This document shows, piece by piece, positions 13,401-25,683 of a stretch of DNA of 64,000 nt. The stretch's first letter is position 1. Each line of letters begins with the position of its first letter. Origin of the DNA: Siphonodentalium dalli (taxonomy: Eukaryota; Mollusca; Scaphopoda; Gadilida; Siphonodentaliidae); NCBI GenBank assembly GCA_032622095.1, contig CP136067.1:178348556-178412555 (forward strand), read 5' to 3'. A program made the translations under genes and the position numbers. The notes under the pieces were generated by a model. It saw nothing but the letters and a program-made list of their open reading frames with translations, made no database searches and was not told the origin of the DNA.

Positions 13401-15140
13401 GGCTATATGGCCATGGATGAGGTGCATATGCATACACGGAGTGAATATACTGACATGGCTGGGGTGTATTAGTATATCTTGAGTGGCTATTCGGCTATGG
13501 TGTGACAAATAGGGATACATGGATTGACATGGCCACTGTTGGGGTGAATATGAATACAAGGATTGACCATGATCGTGTATGAATGTTTTGAATAGGTACA
13601 CACGGGGTGACTATATGGCCATAGGTCAGGTGAAGGAGTATACCAGGTAACATGGGTGAGGGTATGGGTATGAAGCGAGTGGCTATATGGCCATTGGTGA
13701 TGTGCATATGTATACCGGAATGACTTTATGGTCATTGTTGTGGTGTTGATGTATATATTGATTGTCCATTTGACCATGCGTTTGGAGAATATGTATACAG
13801 GGGATGATGACCTTATGGCCAATGGTGAGATGAATGGATATACATGGAGTGACTATATGGTTATGGGTCATGTTTAGGAGTATACCCGGTGTGCCTGCAT
13901 TGTGACGCGTGGCTGTATGGTCATCCGTGGTCATGGGTCAGGTGTACATGTATACAGTGGGTAACTATATTGTTATGTCTGTGGTGTTTATGTATATATG
14001 TAATGACTGTGTGATAATGGGTGGCTATCGCTTTCCACGATATGACATGACCTCTCTATTGATTAACACATCCTTGTAGTGTGGTCGTCGGAGGGTTAGA
14101 CCCAGAAGAAATTGGTAAAGAAGCGGTTTTGGTGTCATTCGACGCGGGAGAATATCGTGTATAACATTTCCAAAATCCGCTAAAATCCGCTTTGCGCAAA
14201 ATTCAGGATCCAAGATGGCGTCCAAGATGGCTGCCGTTAGTCAAAATATACTCTGACTGAGATTAATTCGATTATAGTGAGAACAAATGTTGTCATATGT
14301 ATACAAATGTATACATTTTTGCAAAGCTACAATATTGTGTCACCTGTTTATGGCAAAAATGGAACCCCTCGTCCCAGATGGCCGCCAAAATGGCTGCCTA
14401 AACTCGAACATTTGAAGCTTTTGCCTAATATCTTAAAGATCAATTCCTGTTGTTTGATAATGGTTCAGACTGGACACTTTGATTAGGCTTATTCATGTTA
14501 ATTCAGCATTGGAGCAATGAAAGATACCATAAATGGGTCCCAGCCTCATCTACACCCTCAAAAATTCGATTTTACAGAACGCGGTATAAAATTTCACAAA
14601 AATCGCCATTGTGATTACAGTCATATATCAACAAGAAATGGAAAGAACCATACAATGTAAGTTGGGCATACCAATATCTATGAATACTCCAATTCAATGA
14701 AACCATAATTGGAGCTTTGTCTCAAAATGGCTGCCAAAATGGCGGTCAAAATATGGAAAATGGAGGATATTGATCACAGTGTCATTCAATCCATTATAAG
14801 TAGTGGTTGATGAATACAATTGACTAAATAAATACGAATGTATACCTCTTTATGATGCCATTATGTTAGCTCTATGTAAAAACTTAATAATCTGTACCAA
14901 AAATGGCTGCCAAAATGGCCACCCGATGTCAAAAATACTATTTTCTATCACTTCTGTTTATCACTTGTTGCTCTCTGAACTGGGAAACAATGGGTATATT
15001 CTTTCAATGATCGTGTCAACTGATAATTCCAGCAATGACATGTCTAATCGATTAGATCATAGTTTACTCCGGTCCTTCACTAATAAGTTATAACGAATGC
15101 GGTATAAAATTTAATCAAAATCGACTTTGGGGTTCTGGTC
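10497..15140 (+). repeat. Left arm of the giant foldback
   Basis: 10497-12350 pairs with 19050-20822, and 14030-14760 pairs with about 17690-18420. The TTTAGCGGATTTTGG/CGCGGGAG block near 14150 has two partners on the right (17560-17680 and 18230-18360). A module containing GCGGTATAAAATTT occurs at about 11490, 14580 and 15098, so the arm itself is internally repetitive. The 12.4-14.0 kb minisatellite lies between the paired blocks. Confidence 0.8.
12365..14030 (+). repeat. ~42-bp degenerate minisatellite (left arm)
   Basis: Imperfect tandem units of about 40-45 bp with consensus features GTGACTGTATGGTCAT and GTATACANGGA. Because the usual unit is near a multiple of three, several frames stay open and give His/Thr/Ile-rich products. 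These are repeat artefacts. The array is about 1.67 kb. Confidence 0.88.
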
Positions 15141-17520
15141 ACATTTGATAGTTAGGGATGAGCAGATCTTGTCTACAAAATAATTGAGCGTTTTTTTATT
15201 TGTGAACATTCCATCTCAAATAGACCAAAAGAAACAATAAATTTTTTTCTAATATGGCTTCCAAAACGAAAATGGTAGACTCTGCCCAGCGTATCATATA
15301 ATGGAAGTTGTGAGTGGTGGATGCAGTTGATAGTTGGCTAATATACATGTATGTGGCTCATATACATCAAAACTATTTATTTCCAATCTTTTGGTGGCTT
15401 CCCGCGGGTTGACAAAATCTCGACGCATCAGTGCTATAATTTCGTAACTCCATTATGGCGGGAAATGAGTATTTGATACCATTCGAATCGTGAGAGAAAA
15501 TCCAATCCGATGGGCCAAACTGTCTTTGCATTGGATGACAAATATTCGCACAAACCAGTGAAGCAAATGTCATATCTCCAGCGATCTTTACAATTATTCG
15601 TGCTATGAAGTCGTATGTCCAACAGCAGCCAATCGGACGCTTCGGGTTGTCCACGTGACTTCTGTTTTGAGTTTGTGAATTCTAAAATGTGTGCTATATG
15701 GTAGTATCTCCATGTTAGTCACGTGATCATTTGGTGATTTAAATTTTTTGATTGTTCCACACATTTCTGTATGATGATGCACATGGGTGAATAGGCACTG
15801 TTTAGTTCATAGACACATGCGATTGCCACCATATTTAGCTTAATCTGCATTTATTAGCACAACTTTGTTATAGCACGGAAACGAATCGTCCCTGGCATAC
15901 GCAAAATGTCATATCTCCAAACAAGCTATTGCTTTGTAAAAGAAAACGAGGGAGTAAACAGAAAACAACATGTGGTTCAATGAACAGCTAATGTCAGTTT
16001 TCATTGGGATAAGTACAACAATACGTCATGCTTTGTCAACATTAGGAGAAATGTTGTCTAAAAACTTCAACCTTCATTTTCTCGGAAAGTTGAAAATGTG
16101 GGTTACATTATAGCACTGATGCGACGAAATATTAACTATTCGGGCTCGGCCATCATTTTCAAGTTTCAAGCTGGAACTAAATGAAGCCCATGGATTCCCC
16201 ATTTCGACATGTAAGAAAAGTAATTTTACTCTGATCTCTTCCCAGATATCAACTCTCCGGTAAATGGTGATCTCTTATGTTCTAGAAAATACGTGTGCCA
16301 AATAGTGAATACATATATGTCTGAAGAAACTATCCCCATACATTGTTTACACATCGACTCCGTAAGTATGTGGAGGTTTTCTTGGACAAGCGGGATTTTC
16401 AAACCTCGAAACCGTCCGTACAAACAATAAAAGTTAATATAAAATGACGTTGGATGTAGGTCTAGAGTACGTCGTCCGCATGAAATAGTTTTCGTGTCAT
16501 TAATTCGCACATATTTCGTGCTCTGATGAGCATGGATGAACGCCTTATGTGGCAGTTTGATTGTCAAGCATACGGAAAATAACATGTTCATTGTTCACAT
16601 TTCTTAGACAAACATGTTGTTAATCACCATGTTCATGTGGCATTTCTATCCAATCACAACCTTGAAATACCAGTTCATGAAGCTAAATTGTTGATACCTT
16701 TACGCCTACGGGTCAGATCCAGCCGTGGCGCACATTGTGTCTACATATCATTGATGAAATTCACTAAATGTGTAGAAGATATCGGTGCGTCTATATATTT
16801 ACTAGAATGTTTCTATCCACGTGTAAACACCCACAATCGCATGACACGGATTTGTCACATGGAGTGTGAAGGGTATACAATGTACGTGCGAATTTTCATT
16901 TTTCCTCTTGATATTGAAGAAAATAATTTTACTTTGAAACTCCCCAGCTCCGATAACCAACTTGCCCACCAATCAAGTAACCCCCCAGATTATTCGCTTT
17001 TCCCTCCTGTCCTTTTCACTTTCGCCATCACTGGCAAACCCATTATAGCCTGATGCTTCCGGACTAGACCACCGATGCCCATATATTTGATGCTCCGAAT
17101 AGTCGTTATAAGTAGAAATATTGACACTGTGTTTTCAAATAATCCAGATGCGTAGCAATTTAATTTCTTTTTAATTAATTTCCAGATAGTCCCTCGTAAT
17201 AAGTGGACATCGTGTTGGATCTTGCAGTAGATACTACTTAGTTGGAACATTACGGGCTGACTGATTGTGGTAGTAGATTATTGGCAACATGTTTAATAGG
17301 TCTGTCATCGTTAGCTCACAACCGAAGTGTTGTTTCGGTTTTCCTCTGAGCAGAACTTAAATTTCGACAATTTTCGGTGTCCATTTTGGTAGCCATGTTA
17401 GCATTTTGAATCGTAATTGGCTACTCATACCCACAAAAAACATTGATTTCAATCAATGATGTGTATTGGGGCCGAATTGGCGTTTTCGTGAATAACTACA
17501 TATTTGCCATTTTCGTTATT
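15141..17520. other. Foldback central spacer, no recognisable gene
   Basis: Mostly unique sequence between the arms. The longest frames are 138 residues (16637-17053, plus) and 121 residues (16226-16591, minus). Neither shows a known domain, signal peptide or metal-binding pattern, and neither has clear splice context. If the element ever carried a gene, this is where it would be; nothing can be assigned. Confidence 0.4.
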
Positions 17521-20500
17521 ATTGGCGACCATGTTGGACGCCATCTTGAATTCTGTATTTTCCCCAAAGCGGATTTTAGCGGATTTTGGATACGTTATAC
17601 ATGAGATTCTCTCGCGTCGACTGACAACAAAACCACTTCTTTACCAATTCCTTCTGGGTCTAACCCTCTGACGAACATTCTAAATATCTGCCATTTTCCA
17701 TATTTTGACCGCCATTTTGGCAGCCATTTTAAGACAAAGCGCCAATTTGGGTTTCATTGAATTGGAGTATTATAGATAATGGTATGCCCAACTTACATTG
17801 TACAGTTCTGTCCATTTCTTGTTGATATATGACTGGAATCCCAATGGCGATTTTTGTGGAATTTTATACCGCGTTCTGTAAAATCAAATTTTTGAGGGTG
17901 TAGATGAGTCTGGGACCCCAGTTATGGTATCTTTCATTGCTCCAATGCTGAGTTAACATGAATATGACTAATCAATGTCGCCAGTCTGAACCATTATCAA
18001 ACAACAGGAATTGATCTTTAAGATATTAGGCAAAAACTTAAAATTTTCGAGTTTATGCCGCCATTTTGGCAGCCATCTGGGGCGAGGGGTTCCATTTGTT
18101 CTATAGATATGTGCCATAATACTTTATCTACGCAAAAATGTTTACATTTGTATAAATATGGCAACATTTGTTCTCATTATGTTGAATTAATCTCAGTCAG
18201 AATCTCTTTTTACTAAAGGCGGCCATGTTGGACGCCATCTTGGATCCTGGATTTTGCCCAAAGCGGATTTTAGCGGATTTTGGATATGTTGTAGCAGAGA
18301 TTCTCCCGCGTTGAATGACACCGATGTCGCTTCTTTATCAATTTTGTTCTGGGTCAACCCCTTTTTTTGCGTACAACGACCACACTATTGAGTTATTGTG
18401 GAAAGCGATAGTCACCCAAGGTACACATGTACAACCCACCCATTGCCCCAGCCACTCCATATGTACATAAACACCACACAAATGACAACATAGTCACCCA
18501 CTTTATACACGTGCATGTACTAGTACACCTGATCATACAGCCATACTTGGTTATACCCGTACATACCACAAATGACGATACAGCCACGAGTCACCATGCA
18601 TGAACACCAGGTATACACCTACACCCGACAATATAGTCACTCTATGTATACATTTTCACTACATTCACGATCATACAGTCATTCATTGTATACATATTCA
18701 CCTCACCATGGACCATACAGCCACTACATGTATACATATTCACCATACCATGACCATGGAGTCAATCCAGGTATACATATGCACATTACCAATGGTGAGG
18801 CCTTCCAGATATACCAATATCCGCACATACGACCACTCATAAGTTCCATACTTGCCATACTCATACACGCCATCCATGATAATAAATCTACTCCCCATAC
18901 ACCACCAATGATAACACATCCACAACATATATAAATATACGTCCCACCGTTACCAACAGGGCACTCCCTATAAACCCACACATCATTCATGACCATACAA
19001 TAACTCCCTGTATACCTATTATCCTCATCTATGATCATAACTCCCTGGCTACCATCTTGGCTTCCACCCTGTATCCAGTTGATAATTTGTTATCATGATG
19101 GGCCAGAATACCGACATATCATGGTTCATCTCAGTTCAGTCTCAAAGTTCTGCCCATTTCCTTTCAATAATATGGTTCTCCGCAAAATTCCATACTGCAA
19201 CTTTAAAATGAATTTGTCATGTCCCATACGGAACTGGGACAAACATAATAGAACGTAGTTGTCAGTCAATTACATTGTAACTAACACGTACAATAACCAA
19301 GTGAGTCACAATTTGCCACTTTTTTCGGATAACGCAGAGAATAATGTTCGGGATATGTTAACTTTTAACTTTTTACAAATTTGGTTGCCATTTTGGAAGC
19401 CATCTTGAGCAATTTAGTCTATAAACACCGTAGTGTGACACATTTAAGATAGACCAAAACAATAAACACCTTTCAATCCAAAGAGAGTTACATTTTACTT
19501 GAACAAATGGTCGAACCCTGAAAAGTGAATTCTTGCCGATATTTATGTCCAATATTTCTGGTAAATGTCAGTGGTGACAATAGTAAAAATGATCCATGGT
19601 GCATCAGACATGTTAGTATGCAATGTATAGAAAACAGATTAGCTAATTGTGTACATCAACCACAACTTGTAAGCGATTGCAGGACACACTGGGGCAATAT
19701 TTACCATTTTCCATATTTTAGCGGCCATTTTCGCAGCCATTTTGAGCCAAGGTAAGATTTATGGTTCCAGAGATTTGGAATATTCATAGGTAATGATATG
19801 CCTCACTTACATTACAATGTTCTTTTCATTTCTCGTTGAAATATGACTAGAATCCCAATTGTGATTTTTTGTAAAATTTTGTACTGCGTTCTGTAAAATA
19901 GAATTTTTGAGGGATCGGAAGGGGTTAGGACCCCAATAATTGCATATTTAATTGCTCCAATGATCAGTTAATATAAAAAAAACACAAAATAAAGTTGCAT
20001 TACTCAACTTCCGGCAGCCATTTTGTCGGCCATCTTGGATGGTGAGTTTCAATTTTGGCCCAAAAAAGTGTCATTATGTCTTAGCTTCACGAAAATATAT
20101 ACATTTGTATACATTTTACTAGATTTTCCCGCTATAATTTTCATAAAACTGGCTCAATTATAGTTCTAGAAAATGGATCGTGTTGTGGGGGGGGGGGGGG
20201 TAACAAGTCTCGTTCTTATCAGAAAACGACATGAATATATATTTCTTAAGTTGATCGTATCGATCTATGGATATATTGGTTGTAATAGTGCAACGTTCCA
20301 GGGGTGTACGCACACACGCATACGTTGGACGAATGCAATCATGTAAATAGAAGTGATTATTTACGTTTTGAGGGGTGACCCGATGACCCCCTTCTTATCT
20401 TAAAACCCCAGGAAAAGTTGCTTCTTAAATTGTGTTTTTATAATTAGTATATATCAAAGTGCTTTGTGACAAAAAATTATGGATGTACGCGAAAGTGTAA

Positions 20501-20822
20501 AAAAAAGTGAAAAATCACGTTTTGGGGTTCAGCATGGGACCCCCTTTCTTATCTGAAACCCCCAGGAAAATCCCTTTCTTAAGTTGTGTTTTCTTAATCA
20601 GTACACTTAGGAGTATCATCAAACCAAAATTCATCGATGTACGCGGAAGTGTAAATAGAAGTGATTTTTGGCACTTTTTGGGGTTCAGCTGCCGCTAATC
20701 CCCAGGAATGCGCAACTTAAGAAATCGGTTTTTCAGAATGTTCCATTATTGGTACCAACTTTAGTGGGTCAAACCTTTTGTACGCAAAAGTGTAAATAGA
20801 TCATATGCGGGTTCCCCAACTA
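17521..20822 (-). repeat. Right arm of the giant foldback
   Basis: Reverse-complement partner of the left arm, with small indels throughout. It is shorter mainly because its minisatellite is shorter. The outermost 1.77 kb aligns end to end with the left arm by eye. Confidence 0.85.
18410..19050 (-). repeat. ~42-bp degenerate minisatellite (right arm)
   Basis: Same repeat as the left-arm array but on the opposite strand (ATACAGCCACT and GTATACATATTCACC patterns). It is only about 640 bp long, roughly 15 units. Open frames here are repeat artefacts. Confidence 0.85.
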
Positions 20823-21599
20823 TACCCTCGTTATATAGGAAAATGTCACTTATATATTCACTGTATTCAGGCTATATATGAGGACTTATATGCGATTGCT
20901 TTGCTGGTGGGGTGCATGGTGGTAGTTGACCATCTTTGAAAGTAAACTACATAGCATGACAGGCCTGACCAAGAATTATGATGCATATCGAGTGAAAATA
21001 TATATCGATCTAAATGGGTATCCTATAAAGAAATTGACATATGATCTATATACGCCATGCACCCCAAACATTACGAATTGCACATCTTTATCTCAACAGT
21101 ATCTGTGGTACCATGCAGCTAATTTATTCCAATCAAACTGATTTTCCTGTTAAATTATATGCCTACATGCAATATGTTTAATTTATTGTGTACCTGCGTC
21201 GTCGCGTTTCATCTGACATGATCTCCACTTTTCATTACGCTTGACTGGCGAACTAAGAGGCCGGGATGTTAGATGGAGCGAGGCGTGCGTCTGGTGAATG
21301 CGTTTGACCAAAGAAGGGAGATAACCGAATATATTTTCGCTGAATGAAATTTCATAAGTATTTGGGGTGCTCTACCCTACATGGGCTCTCCGTTGTCTGA
21401 CACAGACATGCGCGTTTTTATTTTACATTGTCTTATCATTCTGTTTATTTCTGTAACATGTTGATATACAGTGTATATCTACAACTTATTCCGCCTGAGA
21501 TAACCCACACCTATGAAACAATTACCCCTTTCATTTTCCAATTTTCTTTCCGAACAACTGGACTTAAGTTCAGTGGTTTCTTTTTTGTTGTCGTGATGT
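20823..21599. other. No gene recognised; possible LINE 5' region
   Basis: Short frames only. AAAGAAGGGAGATAACC near 21315 and the following sequence lead into the LINE endonuclease region, so this may be the LINE's 5' untranslated part. Confidence 0.35.
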
Positions 21600-24500
21600 T
21601 TCAATAACAAAAATGACTATGGATAGTGTAGGAATCAGTACCCTTAATGCTAAATGTTTGAGTGAGAGCAGATAATGCGCCGAGGTTTTTCATTATATTT
21701 GAACGCAAAACAGCTCGGTTGTATGTTTGCAAGAAACACATTTCACTACGTGACGTCAGAATTAGAAAATGATCTTTATATGGAATGGGTGGAAGAAAAT
21801 TTTCTTTATATGGAATGGGTGGAGATATCCAATTTATCTCTTATAATTCTTGATTTGGAGGGGTAGTATTTCTCTGTAAACGACGTAATTACTTTAGTTA
21901 TATAGTGCACAAAGTAGAAAAGTTGGAAAGGGGATGCGGCTTATTATGGGTATAATAGTATATAGCGGTTCTCATCTCAAGTTAGCTGGCATGCATAGGC
22001 CAAATTCAGTTGATCCGTCCTTCTACGAACGTATACAACAGGTACTATCTGACATTGGAAATTAATCTGTCATTGTCTCCGGAGACTGGAACATTGTCAT
22101 AAACCAAACGAAAGATATCAACTTTTATTTGAAGGACAACTGTCCAAAGGCTAGAAAAGCCGAGAACTTATGGGGGCCAAACGTTTATACGACGTTTCAG
22201 GTGGAGACCGAAGAACTGAAAAACATTCTCTCGCTTAGATTACACTCTGATTTCGGAACACATCGTACCATTAGTATATCAAATAGTTGTTTTACCAACA
22301 AACAAAAAAAAGTCCAGACCATTGCATGGCAGAAATGAAAATAACATTTAGCAATTTTAAACGGTGCAGAGGATATTAGTAAATGAATAAAACTGTAATG
22401 GGAGACGAAATGTATAAAGATGAAGTTAAAAAATAATAATCGATGTTTCAGACCAATACCGAGTGATAAACGTTTACTTAGAGGGTCGAGAATCTTTTAG
22501 TATTTACAATCATCTTATGTTCGAAATGATTCCAGTTGAAATAAGAGGGTTTACAAATATGCTTGCTTCGAGGAAGACAAAAAACGAAATCGAAAGAACG
22601 AACTGTTGACAAAACTACGGGAGTATGAACTTGAAAAGCTGGGAGGTTCGATGATTCGGGCTGGAGAAAACCTTATACACATGTAGATGAAGGTGAAAGA
22701 CCCTCACGGTACTTTTTCTCTCACGAAAAGAAATGCGTTTTGGAAATACGATATTCAAATTCCGTAGGAATGATGAATTTATAGTCACGGATTAGTCTAA
22801 AATTTTATTAGAACTACGAAAATACTACGAAAAACTATATTCAAAACTAACTTCTGGAATATCTTAACGTGACTGGTCTGACTTTGCAAATTCAAACAAT
22901 ATAACACGTCTAAGTGTGGAAGAATCATTCACCGCGAGTGGTTAATTGCCGTTAGATGAAATATCTAAAGCGATATTATAGATGAAATGCAATAATTCCC
23001 AGGAATATGTGGTTTTACCATAGAATTTGTTTTCATGTTTCTGGGCGAAACTAAAATAGCATCCAATTAACTCTCTAAAAATGGAATATATGAGCGGAAC
23101 TTTGTCAATCACACAAATGCATCGTATTTAATATTGTATACCGACAAGTGGAAAGAAACATGCTGAATTAGAGAATCAAAGGAGAAAACATTAGACTAGT
23201 AACAGATATGACCAATTTTACAGAGCTAACAATCAGCTGTATGCATTTAATTAATTTTCAGAAAGCATTTGACGCCTTGTTGTGGGCTTTTATACAAACG
23301 ACTTTAGAGTATAAAATGATTTATTAGCTCATTCCATAGCTTTCGGCCAAAGGCCTTCGTCAGTGGAAAACGATTAACACAGTAAAGTCTACATTAACTC
23401 TCCCGCTTAGATTACACTCTGATTTCGGAACACATCGTACCACTATAGTAGATCAAATAGTTTTTTTTACCAAAAAATAAAAAAAAGTCCAGAGGGTTTA
23501 CAAATATGCTTGCTTCGAGGAAGAAAACAAATGATTTATTAGCTCATTCCATAGCTTTCGGCCATACGAATGAGTTGATGTCAGAGCAACATGTAGACTT
23601 TACTGTGTTAATCGTTTTCCACTGACGAAGGCCTATGGCCGAAATCTATGGAATGAGCTAATAAATCATTTTATATCACTGACAATTGGTCCCTTTATCT
23701 GGACTTTATACATATACTTATTGGACTTTAGAATAATTTAACTTCGGTTCATCTTTCGTTAGATCGGTTCGTACACTTGACTCTCGTCAATCAAACAATA
23801 TGGTCATCTATCTCATAGTATTGGTAGAAATTTGATAGAAAGGAGCTATAGACAGGGCGTCACTCTATCGGCTCATTTATTTATTCTCTGTCCGGATCTG
23901 TCTACCCACATAAGAACAAACAATAATATACGAGGAATTAAAGTAGGTGACAGCGAAATAAATTGATACAATATGACTATGACACATGTTTTCTGTCCGA
24001 TGGTTATAATCCCAGCACCATGCATTTTATCTGGTCACTATAACGTTTTCTGTAATATCTGGACTAAAGATAAACTTCAATAAAACGAAACTTGTGTGGA
24101 TTGGATAAAAAATACATCAGATGGACGATTTTCCTCTATCAGTATAATCGTCAAGAAACTATACACGCTGGTATTTAACTTCGTATGTGATAAAACAAAT
24201 ACTATTCCGAGGACTTAAAATCATCGATTTACTATGAAAAACACACTTTGATTCAATGAAAGTCTCCTGGATGCGAGGAATTTTATTTTCAAATAGAATA
24301 ACTGTGGATTTTTTAAAGAAAATAACTAAAACACGATTATCAGAGAAATATTGCAGTGAAGAATATATTTGTCGGATTTCTAAGAAAATAAAAATATATT
24401 AATTATGGGTTGAAGTCTTATCGGGGTGGAAACAAATTAACATAAAAGTCAACAATTCCAGTCAGTATGGTACAACAAAAATATTGTCATTAACGGAGAC

Positions 24501-24690
24501 AGAGTGTATATAAAATGGGAAGTGAAAGAAGTGCTCACGATTTAAATTTGTTTTGACGCAAATGATAACATATTCCTGATTTCATAATTCGGCAAGAAAT
24601 AATCAATGGAAACGAATTATCGACACTTCATATCCAAATGTATTGTGAAATACATGAAATGCATGAACACCTAGACAGATAATAGCCAAA
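21600..24690 (+). pseudogene. Decayed L1/Tx1-like LINE (EN and RT remnants)
   Basis: Fragments in shifting frames follow the order of a LINE ORF2. The endonuclease start is TLNAKCLS, then QETHF near 21740. RPNSVDPSFYERIQQVL and SGDWNIVIN lie near 21990-22105, KARKAENL near 22150, and RLDYTLISEHIV near 22230. GERPSRYFFSHEKK (about 22690) marks the linker. FQKAFDALLW (about 23260), the gap FNFGSSF (about 23740) and RQGVTLSAHLFILC (about 23850) mark reverse transcriptase. The catalytic YADD is replaced by YDYD (about 23975). The C-terminal part includes KVSWMRGILF and VWYNKNIVINGDRVYIKWEV (to about 24530). Many stops and frameshifts show it is inactive. Endonuclease-type LINE of the L1/Tx1 group is my best placement. 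Confidence 0.88.
23309..23723. mobile_element. Inverted-repeat insertion inside the LINE RT
   Basis: About 85-bp arms (23311-23395 and about 23590-23674) are reverse complements (ATGATTTATTAGCTCATTCC). GACTTTAGA before (23300-23308) and after (23724-23732) looks like a 9-bp target duplication, and RT reading resumes beyond it. The interior contains sequence also present in this LINE at 22229-22320 fused to 22546-22590, plus an extra partial copy of the arm at about 23528-23565. Confidence 0.7.
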
Positions 24691-24694
24691 ATGT

Positions 24695-25475
24695 AGTATT
24701 AAGCAGTCAAACGACAATAATTCGAGAGTTTGCACACCTCGCACCTATTTGTATGTTGTTCAATGGTCGAATGTTGGTTCGTTGATTTCTTGGTAAAACA
24801 ACACAGGGTGGTGTCTTAGACATTAACCCTTTACCCAACAGAAGGGCCCTGTGCCAATGCATTCTCTTATATATGCGAGTCGACCATAGGTCGCCTCGCA
24901 TATATAAGAGAATGCATTGGCTTAACACATTAAAAATTATAAAATTGTTAAAGAATGTAAGAAAAAATGGTAAAAAGTGTTAAAAAAATATTATTTTTAG
25001 GCCAATGCATTCTCTTATATATGCGAGGCGACCTATGGTCGACTCGCATATATAAGAGAATGCATTGGCACAGGGCATAACTGTAACTATCACAATGTGG
25101 TCAAGGAGCCGGTTCCAATGATATCCATATTTGTATGGTTCTATTGAGACAGACCGAACTTATTTTAGGCTGTTGAAGTTTTATTTGGCCGGTTTTGGCC
25201 GGTTTGTTGGGTAAAGGGTTAAGGGTATGTGTCGTCTAATGCCGTAATAATTACGATGACCGTGTAATCAGAAAATAAACGTTGATCAACGTATATTATA
25301 CAAAACCCCATTAGTATTCACGGTTTCTTTCTACAGCTGTCAATCAAATAATTATTAGCAGATATGTTCGACCAATCATCGACTGAGCCGGTTGTTTGTT
25401 GCATTGCAAATTCTGATGTCATCGTTGTTCAACCTAATGTGTTTATTCGTGCATATTCGTTTCACATTTACGTAG
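24695..25475. repeat. Dispersed repeat, copy 1 (MITE-filled)
   Basis: Both flanks of the MITE at 24827-25218 match 36645-37050 in order, e.g. GATTTCTTGGTAAAACAA, then CGTAATAATTACGATGACCG, then TTTCTTTCTACAGCTGTCAA. The second copy lacks the MITE. No coding role is evident. Confidence 0.85.
24827..25218. mobile_element. piggyBac-like MITE with twin 69-bp hairpins
   Basis: TTAA at 24823-24826 and 25219-25222 flank perfect 14-bp TIRs CCCTTTACCCAACA. Inside are two hairpins, 24853-24921 and 25001-25069, each almost self-complementary. By reading, the second is the exact reverse complement of the first. CCC ends plus TTAA targets are the piggyBac signature. No transposase is present. Confidence 0.9.
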
Positions 25476-25683
25476 TATAACTCATACAAATCAATCTTTA
25501 TAACTCATACATATCAATCTTTAAAACGGCAGAATCACTGGAGTGGACTATAATGCAGACCTCCAAAATCCTGGTCCCGTTCTGAGTCAATTCAAAAGAA
25601 ATCTTATTGAAGATTATGATATATATTTTAGACATTCTCATTGATGAATGTTTAAAAACGGGAAGTAGTAAGTTACGAACATA

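Larger units (their letters stand above)
10497..20822. mobile_element. Giant foldback (long inverted-repeat) element, ~10.3 kb
   Basis: The outer ends read TAGTTGGGGAGTCCGCATAT and, from the other side, TAGTTGGGGAACCCGCATAT. Both are flanked by TAC, a possible 3-bp target duplication. The arms run inward for several kb in mirror order: outer unique sequence, C17/G14 tract (about 11120 and 20188), YY1-like motif pairs, a minisatellite, then a second block with GCGGTATAAAAT and YY1-like pairs. The centre (about 15140-17520) is mostly unpaired. No transposase or other protein domain was recognised. The element may be a foldback transposon mobilised in trans, or a large genomic palindrome. Confidence 0.88.

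Noticed and set aside
12521-13934. His/Thr/Ile-rich frames over the left minisatellite
   Set aside because: They arise because the repeat unit is near a multiple of three; no start context, no domain, and equivalent frames appear in the right array.
16637-17053. 138-residue frame in the foldback spacer as a gene
   Set aside because: No domain, no splice support, and no clear start; kept only as a note within the spacer entry.
10497-20822. Polinton/Maverick or other large DNA transposon with genes
   Set aside because: No polymerase, integrase, capsid or ATPase-like segments are visible in either strand.
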